This document shows, piece by piece, positions 9,830-21,052 of a DNA stretch of 40,236 nt. The position numbers and the translations under genes were made by a program. Location of the stretch: assembly GCF_000208925.1 (NCBI RefSeq), contig NW_001915008.1, forward strand, positions 1 through 40,236, read 5' to 3'. Positions within the stretch are counted from its first letter, which is position 1, and every line of letters begins with the position of its first letter. The notes below the pieces were generated by a model that saw only the letters and a list, made by a program, of their open reading frames with translations, made no database searches and had not been told where the DNA came from. The stretch comes from Entamoeba histolytica HM-1:IMSS (Eukaryota > Evosea > Mastigamoebida > Endamoebidae).

Positions 9830-11647
9830 ATGAAAAGGTTTGTTCAACAAAGCCGACCATTTTATTCTGAGAAGATTGAAGAGGAAGAATTATTTTGGAA
9901 ACGATATGAAAGTGGATTTCTTGAAATTAGAAAATGTTTAGAAGTAATAATATTTCATTTAAATTCTATCAAATCTCTTAATCTCCCTCGAATGACTTTT
10001 CATTGTAAAAAAGATAAAGGATACATTGATGAATATCAGAGATGTTTAAATGAAACTCTTAATAACATTCAAATTTTCTCTGATTCACTTCAATCAATTA
10101 TTATCAAAACTTCAAATATGTCTAGTCAATTTAATGCACTTAGAAAAGAGTTAAAAGAAGATAAAAAGAATTATAATCACCAATTAGGAATATTGTATAT
10201 TTATCATATTAAATGTAACATAGAAGGTTTTAAAGTCATGAAACTAATCTCTGAAGCAAGTTTTAATTTATTTAAAAATGGAGGGATGGTATGGGATAAT
10301 ATAAATATTAATAAACTTAAACAATGTAGTGAACGAGAAATTATACAATATAATATGGTCAAAGACGAACATTTTATTGAATATTATGGAAATTCGTTAG
10401 ATGTAATTCTTCAACAAGAAAAAAGAACAAGTAAACAATTACCAAAAATGATAGAAATAATGATACTTCTTATTCTTGAAAATGGAATGGATTTTAAAGG
10501 AATCTTTAGATTCTCTCCTTTTGCTAATTTAAAAGAAATAGAAGAAGGGACAAGAAGAATATCAGTAACTGATATTTCTGAATATAGTGTTGATATTATT
10601 GCATGTTTATTAAAATGTTTTCTGCAAAAAATGCCAATACATATTATTGATACTATGAAATCATTAGAAATGATTTCTATTTTCTTAAAGAATAAAACAG
10701 AACCTACTGAATTGAAAAGAGAATTATATAAGAAAATAATATTTACTCTTCCTGATGCAAATATTACTTTATTAATGAATTTGTGTTATTTGTGTAATGA
10801 AATTAATAAAAAGAAAGAATTGAATGGAATGAGTTCAAAAAATTTAGGTGTTGTTCTTGCTCCAAGTATTTTAACATTACCTGATCCAGAGTTTCTTGCT
10901 AATTCAAATATTGATCCAAATACTGGAAAAGAAGTTGGATATGGAATTGATATTTTAACATTTCTTATTGATGAATATCCAATGATATTTAAAGAAGAAT
11001 TAGAAAAGCATGAAAGGGAATTAGTTACCATTGGTAGTATTCAAATACAAAGAAGTCAAAGTCCTAGTTTATTTTTTAAGAATGAAAAAAATCATAAAAA
11101 GAAATTAAGTGATAACGTAATCCCGAATACTGAACAGGTAGAAATTAAAGAAATTCATGACAGTCAGAATGAAAAGACAGATAAAATCAGTGATGAGTTA
11201 CCAGTTATTACAACAGTTACATCAATTAATTTTGGGAAGTTTCAAAGAAATAATACTATTACAAAAATAGATAACCCAAATGGAAAATTTGGTACATTTA
11301 CTCCTGGTTTAGATTCATCTTCTCCATGTATTTCTTCAAAAGAAAAAAGAATTATTTTAAGAAGTGATCGTGCACATGAATGTATTAAAGTGTTAGACCA
11401 AATAAAGCAAGAAAATACATTTGATAATAATTTTTTTGAACAAATTGATGAAAATGGAGAAAACCATGATAGCATTAAAACAAGAAGTTCATTTACAATA
11501 AAAAGGTCAAAATATTTTAATCCAATAACAAATAAATTAAGTTCAAGTGTAATTTCATTAAAACCAAACGAAAATTCTAGTGAAGATGAAACTAAATTAA
11601 AAGATACATCAGAACAAATTCAAAGTAATAACATATCAGACGTTTAA
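9830..11647 (+). CDS. RhoGAP-domain protein
   Basis: The protein has 605 residues. A RhoGAP domain covers about 189-390. The arginine-finger motif is GIFRFS with Arg227, and NLGVVLAPSIL is the conserved late-domain motif that usually reads NLAVVFGPTLL. It should speed GTP hydrolysis by Rho/Rac GTPases, which control actin and motility. The N-terminal 185 residues are helical and contain a long charged helix, which could be a BAR- or F-BAR-like membrane region, but I cannot prove this. The C-terminal 210 residues are Ser/Asn-rich and probably disordered. It is divergent from the CPCG/Ubl gene. The start follows an AATGAACT element, and there is no other in-frame ATG for 54 codons. Confidence 0.88.
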   Translation: MKRFVQQSRPFYSEKIEEEELFWKRYESGFLEIRKCLEVIIFHLNSIKSLNLPRMTFHCKKDKGYIDEYQRCLNETLNNIQIFSDSLQSIIIKTSNMSSQFNALRKELKEDKKNYNHQLGILYIYHIKCNIEGFKVMKLISEASFNLFKNGGMVWDNININKLKQCSEREIIQYNMVKDEHFIEYYGNSLDVILQQEKRTSKQLPKMIEIMILLILENGMDFKGIFRFSPFANLKEIEEGTRRISVTDISEYSVDIIACLLKCFLQKMPIHIIDTMKSLEMISIFLKNKTEPTELKRELYKKIIFTLPDANITLLMNLCYLCNEINKKKELNGMSSKNLGVVLAPSILTLPDPEFLANSNIDPNTGKEVGYGIDILTFLIDEYPMIFKEELEKHERELVTIGSIQIQRSQSPSLFFKNEKNHKKKLSDNVIPNTEQVEIKEIHDSQNEKTDKISDELPVITTVTSINFGKFQRNNTITKIDNPNGKFGTFTPGLDSSSPCISSKEKRIILRSDRAHECIKVLDQIKQENTFDNNFFEQIDENGENHDSIKTRSSFTIKRSKYFNPITNKLSSSVISLKPNENSSEDETKLKDTSEQIQSNNISDV

Positions 11648-11752
11648 TATCTTTTCTTTTAATTCTAATTTATACTGTTTTTAACTTCTGTATATCTTAA
11701 ATATAAAATTCTTTATATTTTTTTATTTAATTATATAGGAATTATAAACTTA

Positions 11753-11852
11753 ATCAAAGATTATACCATCTTTGATATCACCAAATTTCATTATTTTATC
11801 TACCACAACTTGTAACCATTACCTTAGAAAAGGGTTGGTGGCTAGTTCTGGA
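11753..11852 (-). ncRNA. candidate Sm-type small RNA, identity unknown
   Basis: Reading the minus strand, a TATATAAA box (11877-11887) is followed by a GC-richer stretch. A stem pairs 11834-11841 with 11803-11809 (CCAC/GTGG then AAC/GTT with one bulged C). An AAATTTGG word (11781-11788) fits a weak Sm site. Last comes a 9-bp terminal hairpin, ATCAAAGAT/ATCTTTGAT (11753-11776). This order (TATA, stems, Sm site, 3' hairpin) is that of spliceosomal-type RNAs. I find no exact U5 loop, U2 branch-pairing or U4 signature. The 5' end is a guess. It may be chance structure. Confidence 0.25.
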
Positions 11853-12028
11853 GGTTTTCGTTATAGTAATAATTCATTTATATAAAAGTTTAAAAATGGA
11901 ATATGACGTGGATTATATAGTTTCTTTAATAATAATTATTATTATATAAATAATTATTTTATAAAAAAGAATAAAAATATTGAGAACTAAGTAATTTGTA
12001 AAATACATAGTAATTAGAATCAATTAGT

Positions 12029-12050
12029 ATTATTATTATTATTATTATTA
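12029..12050. repeat. (ATT)n microsatellite
   Basis: About seven ATT units are followed by a T run of about 12. It is a simple repeat without visible function. Confidence 0.8.
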
Positions 12051-12275
12051 TTTTTTTTTTTAATCAAATCAAAGTTTTTATTCAGGTAGTTAAATATAAT
12101 TTTATTAATTTATCAACAAAAAGGGTTTATTATTTTTTAGAAATTTTTAATGTTTATTTTTTGTTTTTGAATAATTAATTTTATTAAAGTACTTTTTATA
12201 GAAATTATCTTATTTGTCTAAAAAAATACTTTAATAAACTGTTATTACTCTGTTAATTGAAATAAAGTATTATAA

Positions 12276-12292
12276 GATAAATATATTTTTAA
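12276..12292. repeat. target-site duplication, 3' side of LINE A
   Basis: GATAAATATATTTTTAA is repeated exactly at 17075-17091. The two copies flank the LINE and are best read as the duplication made on insertion. Confidence 0.85.
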
Positions 12293-12309
12293 ATAATAAA
12301 ATCAATTAA

Positions 12310-15300
12310 TTAAGTATTAATAGAAATAGATTCTATTCTTCCTGGCTCAGGGGAGACTAATCCCGTCCCTTCGTCTTCTTCTTCTAGTAGCTCTACGGAG
12401 TATGTTTGATTGTGATCTCCGCAGTATTCCATGACATCCATCATGTTTTTAATCACAAGGTTTTTTACTTCTTTTTCGATGTCAATGTCAATTTTTAATT
12501 CTTTAATTAATTTAACACTTGAGTTATTTATTAATCCATTTATTGAAATTACTACTGGAATTATTCTGACATCTTTTATTTTCTCTATTTTCATTAGCAT
12601 ATTCTTTAATTCCTTATACATATTTCTTTTTTTCCAATAGGCTCCATTAATATTGTGATATTCAACATTAGTTTTATCAAATAATAGACCAGTTTTATTC
12701 TTTTTATCTAATACGTATATGTCTGGTCTTTTGTGGTATTGTCCATCACTTTTAGGCATTATTTGTTTGTTCCATATCATTGTGATGTCTTTATATTGGA
12801 ACACTGTTTCATATGGAGGTTTTTTATATTGATTATTTCCAGTGTATTTTCTTATTAATCCCTCCCATATTATTATGCCTATATGGTCATGTTTTTCCAT
12901 TTGTGATTTTTTATGACCAATGCAAGATAGTAGAATGTGCTCTACTGTAGCTATATTGTCTTTACAAAGTGTTGAGTATTTCAATCTTTCATTTTTCATT
13001 ATTTTTGCTTTCTTATACCCACAAAATATTGCTCCATCTTGCATTTTAGTTAATTGAAGAAATTCATTCTTTTTAATATTGATGGACTTCCATGCTTTCA
13101 CTGTAGTAGTTTTATCTACTCCTTTTGACTCGAACCATCTTCTAAAATATCCACTAATTTGATGACACTTCCATTTTTGATGTATTTATCATTAATTTTT
13201 TATTTCTACTACTACTTCTTTTTCTTTTTTCTTTTCTTTCATTTATTATTTCTTCTATTTTTGTTTCATTTATTTTATGAATTATTGTGTTTTTAATTCT
13301 ATTCCATATTCCTTTCTTATTGTACCATCTATCTAATATGTTATTTCCTATTTCACTTTCTCTGGTACAGTAGTACATTACTGTTCTAATTAATTCAATA
13401 ACATATTCGTCCCTTATATTTATTAATCCTTCACCCATTTCTTCTAGAGGGACATATAACCTATCTTTGGAGTTTCACCATTGTATTTTGCCTTTCTTAA
13501 ATATTTTCTTATCTCCAAATCAATTTTATCTAGGTCGGTAATTTTCCAATTTACAACTGATGCTGAATATCTGAAGATATTGATTACTTCATTGTTTATT
13601 CGAGTAATATATCTTCTATTACTACTTTCATCAGTGTTTATTTCTTCCATCTTCTTCATTTTTTCTTTGATGGTTTTACAATTGAAGGTGTCATCAATTT
13701 CGTCGGACTGCCATATTCCTAAGTATTTATACAAGTCCTCACCTTCAACTACGGGGATGTTTTGCATTCCATCTGGTATTTCCTTAATGTTTTTTAATAC
13801 CATTCCTGACTTTTTCTCATTCATTTCCATCCCTATTCCACTTATTATTTCCTTAATTTCATTGTGGATTATTCCCATTTCTTCACTACTTTCTGTCATT
13901 ATTCTCAAATCATCCATATATAATGTGTGATTTGCTTTTGGGAATTTCTCTTCGATGATTTGAGAAATTACATTCATCTGTATGATGAAGAGTAGATTTG
14001 ATAAGGAATCATTTGTAAAATTCCTCTATTTAATTTAATATTGCCTAGATATTCATTAAATTTATAACCGATGAATATCTTCAATCTAATCATCATACTT
14101 TCAATAATGTCAATGATGACACACTCATAATTAAAATATTTTAATGATTCAATTACCCATTCGTGGTTTACTGTGTCATATGCTTTCTTAATGTCATAAT
14201 ATGACTCCACATATTTTGGGTATTTCTCTTCTTTCTGCTGCTTCATCATATAACTATTAATTATTCCTTCTTTAGCAGCTAAAGATTGCAACTTACATCC
14301 CAGTTGATTTTTACTAATTTTCAATGATTCATTATTCATGTTAAGTCTTCTGTGAATCTTTTCTTTTAATATGGAGGTAAATACTTTCTTAATTACATTT
14401 GTACAACTGATATGATAATAATTAGTGACTTCATTCATATCAATTTGTGGATTAATAAAGTTCTTCCACTTATCATGTCTAATGGGATGTTTTGAATGAA
14501 GTTCAACCATTCATTAAAGATATTGAGAATGATTTCTCTTGATGATGACATCCTTTTCCAATAATACCCATATATAGTGTCTATTCATGGTTTTTTCCAG
14601 TTACTTATTCTCATTATACTTAAATTTAATTCATTTATTGTTATTATGACATTATCATAATTGAAATATCTTTCATTCCATGAGGTGATTTGTTTTATTT
14701 TCCAATTATCTTTATTTAATATCACCTGTGTTTCATATAACGATTTCCAATATTCTAAAGTAATATCGTTATTTGGGTATATTTCGTTTTTTGGGTCTTT
14801 CTTCCTTATTCTAATTTTCTTGTTAGAATCAAACATGATTTTATTTGTATTGATTCTGATTATTTCATCTTTATTAAATTTAATTCTTTCTTTGATCATT
14901 GTCATCATATATTTTAGGTATTTTATTCTTTCTAGTGCTTTAACTTTAATTCCTTCTTCATCATGTTCTTTTAATTTCATGATGCACTTTATTCTGTACC
15001 ATTTCCTTCCCTTGACCAAATCTTCTAGTCTATTGATTTTCTTTAGGATTTCTTTTATTTCATCAAATTTGTCTCCTATTATTTTATTTTGGAGATAGAG
15101 GTGCATAATCATTGAAATCATCTTCATATCATCTTGCAGATCATCCATTCTGCTTCCTGAACATATCAATCTATTATTAATTTCTCTTATTAATTGGTCA
15201 GCTTCTTTTCTTTGAAAGTAGTAATTAATATTGATACATTTTCTACTTTCATTTCTTTCACTTTATTGATGAGAGTTTTAAGGTATTCTTCATCAATTTC

Positions 15301-15560
15301 AGTAGAGTTATTCTTTAATATGATGTTTTTTATTATTGAATTACACTCTACTCTTCTTTCTATTATATCATTTACTTTCACTTTAATGTATTGTTTAATG
15401 CTTTTCTTTTATTTTATGTGACATTTTAATATATTTAATATATTCATTTTCATTATTTACATTGATTTTTATTACTTTTATTATACTTTCAATTTGTTCA
15501 TTTCTTATTTTCTTATATAATTTCTTATTCAACCAATTAATTGCAAAACAATACAACACT
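12310..15560 (-). pseudogene. LINE A ORF2, reverse transcriptase and endonuclease, frameshifted
   Basis: ORF2 is split into open pieces at 15190-15381, 14585-15169, 13974-14510, 13444-13977, 13154-13438 and 12310-13101. The RT active site reads LYMDDLRI, with the expected catalytic aspartates. An AYDTVNHEW segment lies upstream at about 14155-14195. The last piece holds the endonuclease: a zinc-type motif (LCKDNIATVEHILLSC, at about 12950) and RPDIYVLDKK...LLFD (about 12680-12740), the PD-(x)14-D nuclease core of R2/R4-like LINEs. The first Cys of the expected CCHC set is a Ser here, while the related element B keeps it. Breaks between pieces look like one- or two-base indels. It cannot make full-length protein. 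Confidence 0.88.
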
Positions 15561-15564
15561 TCAA

Positions 15565-17060
15565 TTAGAATTCTATTTGTTTGTTCTGTTGTATTTCTTG
15601 TCTGATTATCATCTCTTGTTTTTTGACAATCAGTGCTTTGCTTTTCTCTTCGATTTCCACTACTGTCTTTTTCATAGGAGTAGTTTCGTTCATCTCCATC
15701 GTTCCCGATGATGCTTTCCTCAATACTGGTTGTGTATTTATCACAAGTGTCATCGTTTTCTTCTTCTCTAGTTCCTTCTGTGAAATAAAATTTTCAATAT
15801 CATCTTGTTGTTTTGATATTATTTGTTTTTGTGCTTCATTTTCTTTTTGTGTGTTGTCTAATTCTTCTCTTGTTATTTCTGCAATTTCTTGGTTTTTAAT
15901 TGCAATTTCTTGATATTCAGAGATTTGTTTTTCTTTATCTCTTATTTCTTTCTTTAATTCTTTAGTATTTTCCTCTATCATTTCAATTTTCTTCTCTAAT
16001 GTGTTTGCATTTTGTTCTAGCGTTTTGTTTCTCTTTTTTAGCTTTTCAATTTCTTCTTTCATTTCTTCATTTTCTTTTTCAATTTTCTTTTTATTAGCTT
16101 GGATGCTTCGGATTTTCTCTTCTTTATTATTTACTTCTGTGATTTTCTTTCCTTCTATCTCATTTATTTTTCCTCGTAGTTTTAAGTTTTCTTCTTCTAA
16201 TTTTTCATTTTCTTTCTTCACTTCTTCATAATTCGTTTGAATCTTTTTAATTTGTGTTTTCATTTCTGTAATTTCTTCTTCAAATTCTTTCCTAACTATT
16301 TCTTTTGCTTTTCTCATCATTTCTTCTGAGATGGCTTGTTCTTCTTCCATTCTTTTCATACTTAATTCTTAAGTTTTTCTTTTAATTCAGTAATTTGATT
16401 TTTAAGTGCAAGTATTTCTTCTTTATCTTTTTCTTCTTCTATCTTTTCTTCTTTATTTTCTATTTCTTCTTGTACTTTCTTTATACTTTCTGTTTCATTT
16501 ATTATTCTTGCAATTTTACATCTATCATTCATTTCTTTAATTGGGTTTTTGTTTTTAATTTCTGCTTCTATAGCCTTAATGTCTTTTTCCTCCCAATCTT
16601 TTGTTTTTTCTTTAAACTCTTCTTTCGTCTTTTCAATTATCTTTTTCTTTTTAATTGAATATACTTCTTGAAGAATATCATACCATTTTTTCTTCTTACC
16701 TTCATATTTTTTAAGTATTTCTTCATATTCTCCTTCTTTCCATTCACTTGTTATTTTTTTTTATTCTTTCTTGTATCTCATTTATTGTTAGCCATTTGTA
16801 TTTGTTATTTGTATAATCTTTATTGTTATTGTATTTACCTTGTTTTTATTTGTTTTTCTTTGTGTCTTTCGTCTTCTAAACCCTTTTTCCTTGGTGTATC
16901 GTTTACCTTTATTATTATAATTGTTATGCCATTTATTGCTATTGACATTTCTTTTTTTATTGTATGACATTGAATTTCTATGTCTTGTTTGCTTTTCTTT
17001 ACAAGACTCTAAGGTTTTACACAATAGCCATGGCATTAAAATTTGTTGTATTTCCTGCAT
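15565..17060 (-). pseudogene. LINE A ORF1, basic coiled-coil protein, frameshifted
   Basis: The N-terminal piece (16788-17060) is Lys/Arg/Asn-rich. A middle frame (about 16375-16785) and the open piece 15565-16359 are Glu/Lys-rich heptads, a long coiled coil. This fits an RNA-binding, self-associating ORF1 protein of Entamoeba LINEs. The breaks lie at or near homopolymer runs (for example the T run at about 16755 on the plus strand). ORF2 follows within a few bases of the ORF1 stop. Confidence 0.8.
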
Positions 17061-17074
17061 TGGAAAAGGATCTC

Positions 17075-17091
17075 GATAAATATATTTTTAA
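17075..17091. repeat. target-site duplication, 5' side of LINE A
   Basis: This is an exact copy of 12276-12292. It marks the 5' junction of element A at 17074. Confidence 0.85.
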
Positions 17092-17289
17092 GAAGAAGAA
17101 ATAATAAATAATGACAAATTCATAGCAATAAAAAGAGTTAAATAAAAAAACAAATATTAAAATATTAAAAATATTCATTTTCATTGAGATAATAAATTTT
17201 TATAAAACGTTATATATAACTTAAATTAAAAAAAAAAGAAGAAAAAACTAAAAAAGAAAAACTTCAAATTAATTTGTAATAAAAAAACA

Positions 17290-18264
17290 ATGAAATACCA
17301 AGCACATTCACAATCAACTACATCAATCCATTTTCTTAATAAAGACCAAGGAATTGTCAGTACATGTTTGTAGGTAATTTTTTTTAAATAACAAAATATT
17401 AGATTTATTAAATAATAACTGAATGAAACTAGCTGCTGATGGAACTCTTGTAATTCATGATTTAATAAAAAATGAAAATAAAGGAAAATTTGTTGCTCAG
17501 AAAGGAGGAATTAATGATAGTAGTGTATTTGATGAAACAACAATATTTGTTGTTGGAGAAGATGATAGTTTATGGCAAGTAGATACAAGAGCTCCTTCAT
17601 TAATAAAGAAAATACAAATTAATCCAAATTCATCTCATCTTTGTGTTTCATGTTCTTTATCTAAACTTGTGGCAGTTTCAACAAACAATTTAATTAATTT
17701 ATATGATATGACAGCTGATAAAATAATTAATGTTGACCAATCTATTCACTCAAATATTATTACTTCATTATGTTTTAATGGTATTTCATTACAAAGTTCT
17801 TCACTTGATGGTACAATTGTTCGTACCTATAAAGAGTCTGTAAAAACACGTCTTCCAGTTTCTTATTCACCAGTGTTTGTTAAACTTATTATAAATTATA
17901 ATATAAAATAATAGTAATAAATAGTTTATATTCAGATTTCCCTCATTGGGATATCTCCATTGGTGGATGTGCTGATGGAAATATTGTATTATATAAAATG
18001 AATAATATTATTCAAACATGGAAAGGCTATCAACCTAATGGAAGAATTGTTCCAATTAAACCATTTGATAAAGACTTTCAAAAATTTGTTTCTGGAAGTG
18101 AAGATGGAACAATTAAAATTTATTCTGTTGGAAATGAAGAACCACAACAAATTAAAAAAGAGTTAACTGGTTCAATAACTTCAATAGATTGCAATGATAC
18201 TCATATTGTTATTGGAGGTGTTGATCCATTTATATCTCTCATACAAAAGTCTTCTTTAAATTGA
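17290..18264 (+). CDS. WD40-repeat protein, three exons
   Basis: Exons are 17290-17365, 17433-17874 and 17925-18264, giving 285 residues. The introns are 67 and 50 nt; both start GTTTGT and end TAG, and the frame is kept across both joins. Joining exon 1 to exon 2 restores a WD40 strand (STSADGTLVIHDL), and the second join runs into ISIGGCADGNIVLYK. Several blades are seen (SADGTLVIHD, GEDDSLWQVD, SLDGTIVRTY, SGSEDGTIKIYS), so it should be a seven-bladed propeller that serves as a protein-binding scaffold. I cannot assign it to a named family. A weak AAACTTCAAA box lies about 30 nt upstream. Its 3' end faces the PHAF1-like gene with only 19 bp between the stop codons. Confidence 0.85.
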
Positions 18265-18283
18265 ATAAATGATTGAATTATAA

Positions 18284-19404
18284 TTATTTTTTCTTTTGTT
18301 CATTCCAAATCATTATTTTTAATACTCTATCATTATGAACTGCAAAAAGGGTATGAGGAATTTCTTTTAAAGAATATAAGTCAGAGTCTGTATTACTACT
18401 TGAATTTTCATTCACTTTAACATATTCTCTATCTCTTTTAATAATTCCCCACTAAAAAATAAATTAATCTCTTCTTTTTTTTTTGTTTGATAATTTCCTT
18501 ATTAAAAGTAAATTAAATAAATAAAAAAAACAAACATTATCACTAAATTGAAATTTATTCTTTTCTACTTCAAATTTCCAATGACATTGTGCATATTTAA
18601 GAAATTCTTTATCAGTTTGATCATTTGTATGAAGAACAATTCCAATAATAATAAAAGAAATATTACATAAAATATCAATTCCAAAGTCATAAAAAGAACA
18701 AACAATAATACCATTACTAACAATAACAGAGTCTGGTTCTTTATTAAATATCACTTTAATTTCATCAGCACTTTTTCCTAAAAAAAGTTCTTTACATCCA
18801 TCACAACCTGAAGAATCAATACAAAATAATAATTTATTATCTTTCTATTAATAAATAAAAGTTATTTTAATTTATTGAAGAAAAAATAATAAATACAAAC
18901 AACTTGAACATCTCTTAAACTTCTATATTTTTCTTTTAAATCATATTTCATTTTTTCATTATTTGAATAACATTTAATAACAGTTAAAATAGGTCCATTA
19001 TATTCTACTTGAATATGTTTATAATTATTAATAGCAAATTTAATATCTTCATTTATTTCACAATGATTCTTTAAATAATACTTTCCATCTTTTGTAAATA
19101 TTGATGGATATTTAATTTCTATTCCTGTTATTGTTTGTTGTTCATCAAAAAAAATACTCATTTCCATTTTATTCCAACTATATATTTTACACATCTCTTT
19201 ATTCTTTTTATTTTTTGTTTGATTATCTCCTTTCTTTTCTTCTATTAATTCAGTTTCTTGAGGATCTTTATTCTTTTCAAATATTGGTTGACTATCTGCA
19301 CTTTTTATTATTGGTTTAATTAATTGAACAAAGTTATATAATGGCATTCCAATTTCTGCTCCTGCTATAATAGCGTCTTCAAAATTAACTTCAACACCTT
19401 CCAT
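18284..19404 (-). CDS. PHAF1/UPF0183-like protein, three exons
   Basis: On the minus strand the exons are 18901-19404, 18536-18844 and 18284-18451, giving 326 residues. The introns are 56 and 84 nt; both start GTTTGT, end TAG and lie in phase 0. Residues about 205-260 resemble the UPF0183 family (PHAF1/C16orf70): a YDFGIDIL motif at 220-227 and GIVLHTN at 236-242, then a Cys/His-containing segment, as in the family's LGVDILF and VLHTNYPGH. The N-terminal EMSIFFDEQQTITGIEI matches the family's strand IRLIFD. A Lys/Glu-rich insert at about 43-70 is extra. In animals the protein works with BCAS3 at forming autophagosomes. That role here is inference from remembered family motifs; the exon structure is much firmer. 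Confidence 0.7.
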
Positions 19405-19517
19405 ATCTATTATTGTTGTTTTATTCTTTTTGAGTTGAATTATAAATATTATTTTGTTTAATAAAAATATTAATAAATATAATACAAAAAAAAAATATTT
19501 ATTTTAGTAAAGTTTGA

Positions 19518-20898
19518 CTATTTATTTAATAAAGTATGAAACACACAACAAATGTCTGTAAACATTGAACACCCAAAACACGTTTGAAACAATACTTGAT
19601 GACACCCATCTTTGGTTGAATAAATAACTTCAAATGGAATTTTACTTTTTCCATTAATTGTAGAAAATGTCCATTCTTTAATTCTTAATTCATCACAAAT
19701 TTGATTAATCTTTAATTTCATTTCATTTTCATTCTCATAACTTTCACAAACAACTTTTCTTGTAGTTCCTCTGGTTGTTTTATCAATTAGAATATTATTA
19801 TCTGCTGTTGGAATTGCAAGTAATATATTTTCTGATTTAATTTTAAAAGTATTTGTTTCATTTGATGAATTAAAAAATTGATTTTCTAATAACCGATACA
19901 TTTCTTTTATTGTGTTAGGATTAGGTGATGCTAAATAATCTCTAATTGATAATTCATTAATATTAGGTAATATATAACAAATTATTTCTAATAAATCTTT
20001 TTGAGGAGTCAATATAACTGGACCATTATACATAGCTATTGATGTTTCTTTTGTATTGTCTAATGCAGCTTTAACAAAAGGATGTTTCATAACTTGTTGT
20101 AATGTAATTCTTTTTGAAGGATCTTTTTGAAGCATTTTTGATAAAAGATCACCTGACCCATGATTATCAGGGAAGTTTGTTTGTATGCCATCAAAAAAAT
20201 AATGATGATTTCCATATAACATTACATGTAATAATTCTCCACATGAATAAACATCTGCTAAGAATGGGTCATAATCAACTCCATTAAATACTTCTGGAGC
20301 AATATAACCTGGTGTACCAATACGTTCTTTTAATTTTTCATTTAATGAAAATAATGAATAACCAAAATCAATGAGTTTGATATTCGTATGACCTGAGTCT
20401 AATAAAATATTTTCTGGTTTAATATCACGATGACTATTGATATAAATCACGAAATTATCAATTTTTTTAATGAAAAGACAAATGAAATAAAACAAACCAA
20501 ATTCCTTTAGAATGTAAATATGATATACATCTTAATACCTGACAAAATAACTTAATAGAAGTTGTTATATCTAATGTTCCTTGTGTATGAATTAAATCAT
20601 ATAATTCTCCACCTTCCATATAATCTAAAACAATAAATAAATGAGTAGAATTTTCATAAACTTGATGGAGTTGTACTATATATGAATTTCTTATTATTTT
20701 CATAAAAATAATCTCTCGATAAATTTGTGATTTGATTTTCTCTTGTTTATATGAGCTTTTTTCAATGATTTTAATCGCATATTTCATTCCTGTCATTATA
20801 TGAATTCCTAAAAACACAACGGCAGTTGAACCATGTCCTAATTTCTTTCCAATAATGTAATCTCCTATTTTATATACTGTTAAATCAGGTCCTTCCAT
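19518..20898 (-). CDS. Ser/Thr protein kinase, CAMK/SNF1-like, two exons
   Basis: Exons on the minus strand are 20498-20898 and 19518-20433, giving 438 residues. The 64-nt intron starts GTTTGT and ends TAG. Splicing joins SKGI-C to HRDIKPEN and so restores the catalytic loop exactly. The motifs are GHGSTA (21-26), the AIK lysine (43), HRDIKPEN (135-142), IDFG, GTPGYIAPE, and the subdomain IX motif (ADVYSCGELLHVMLYG). The fold ends near residue 270. The last 110 residues alternate strands, with WTFSTINGKSKIPFEVIY and a Cys-rich end, which is reminiscent of a KA1 domain of MARK/KIN1/SNF1 kinases but not certain. An AAACTTAAA box lies 40 nt before the ATG. It should be active. Confidence 0.88.
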
Positions 20899-21052
20899 TT
20901 CTTTCTATTATTTTTGATTTTTCTTTTTTATTTTAAGTTTTTTTTAACTTTATTTTAAAAAAATGTTTTATTTTTAATTTTATTCATTTCACAAAAAATA
21001 TAAATATTTTTTGTTATAAAAACCAATTAAATTTTAAAAAAATGTCCCATAT

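Larger units (their letters stand above)
11648..12275. other. intergenic between RhoGAP gene and element A
   Basis: AT-rich DNA with one island of higher GC at about 11750-11860, described separately as a candidate RNA. The remainder is A/T runs and an ATT microsatellite. Confidence 0.5.
12293..17074 (-). mobile_element. LINE retrotransposon 'element A', EhLINE-like, full length but broken
   Basis: The element spans 4782 bp between perfect 17-bp direct repeats, close to the 4.8 kb known for EhLINE1. In order on the minus strand it carries ORF1 (basic N-terminus and long coiled coil), then ORF2 with a reverse transcriptase (YMDD at 13909-13920) and a C-terminal restriction-like endonuclease with a PD-x14-D motif. 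The 3' UTR is very short (about 17 nt after the last stop). At least six frameshifts break the ORFs, yet the protein sequence stays well preserved between them. This suggests a fairly recent insertion, since lost as an autonomous element. Confidence 0.9.
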
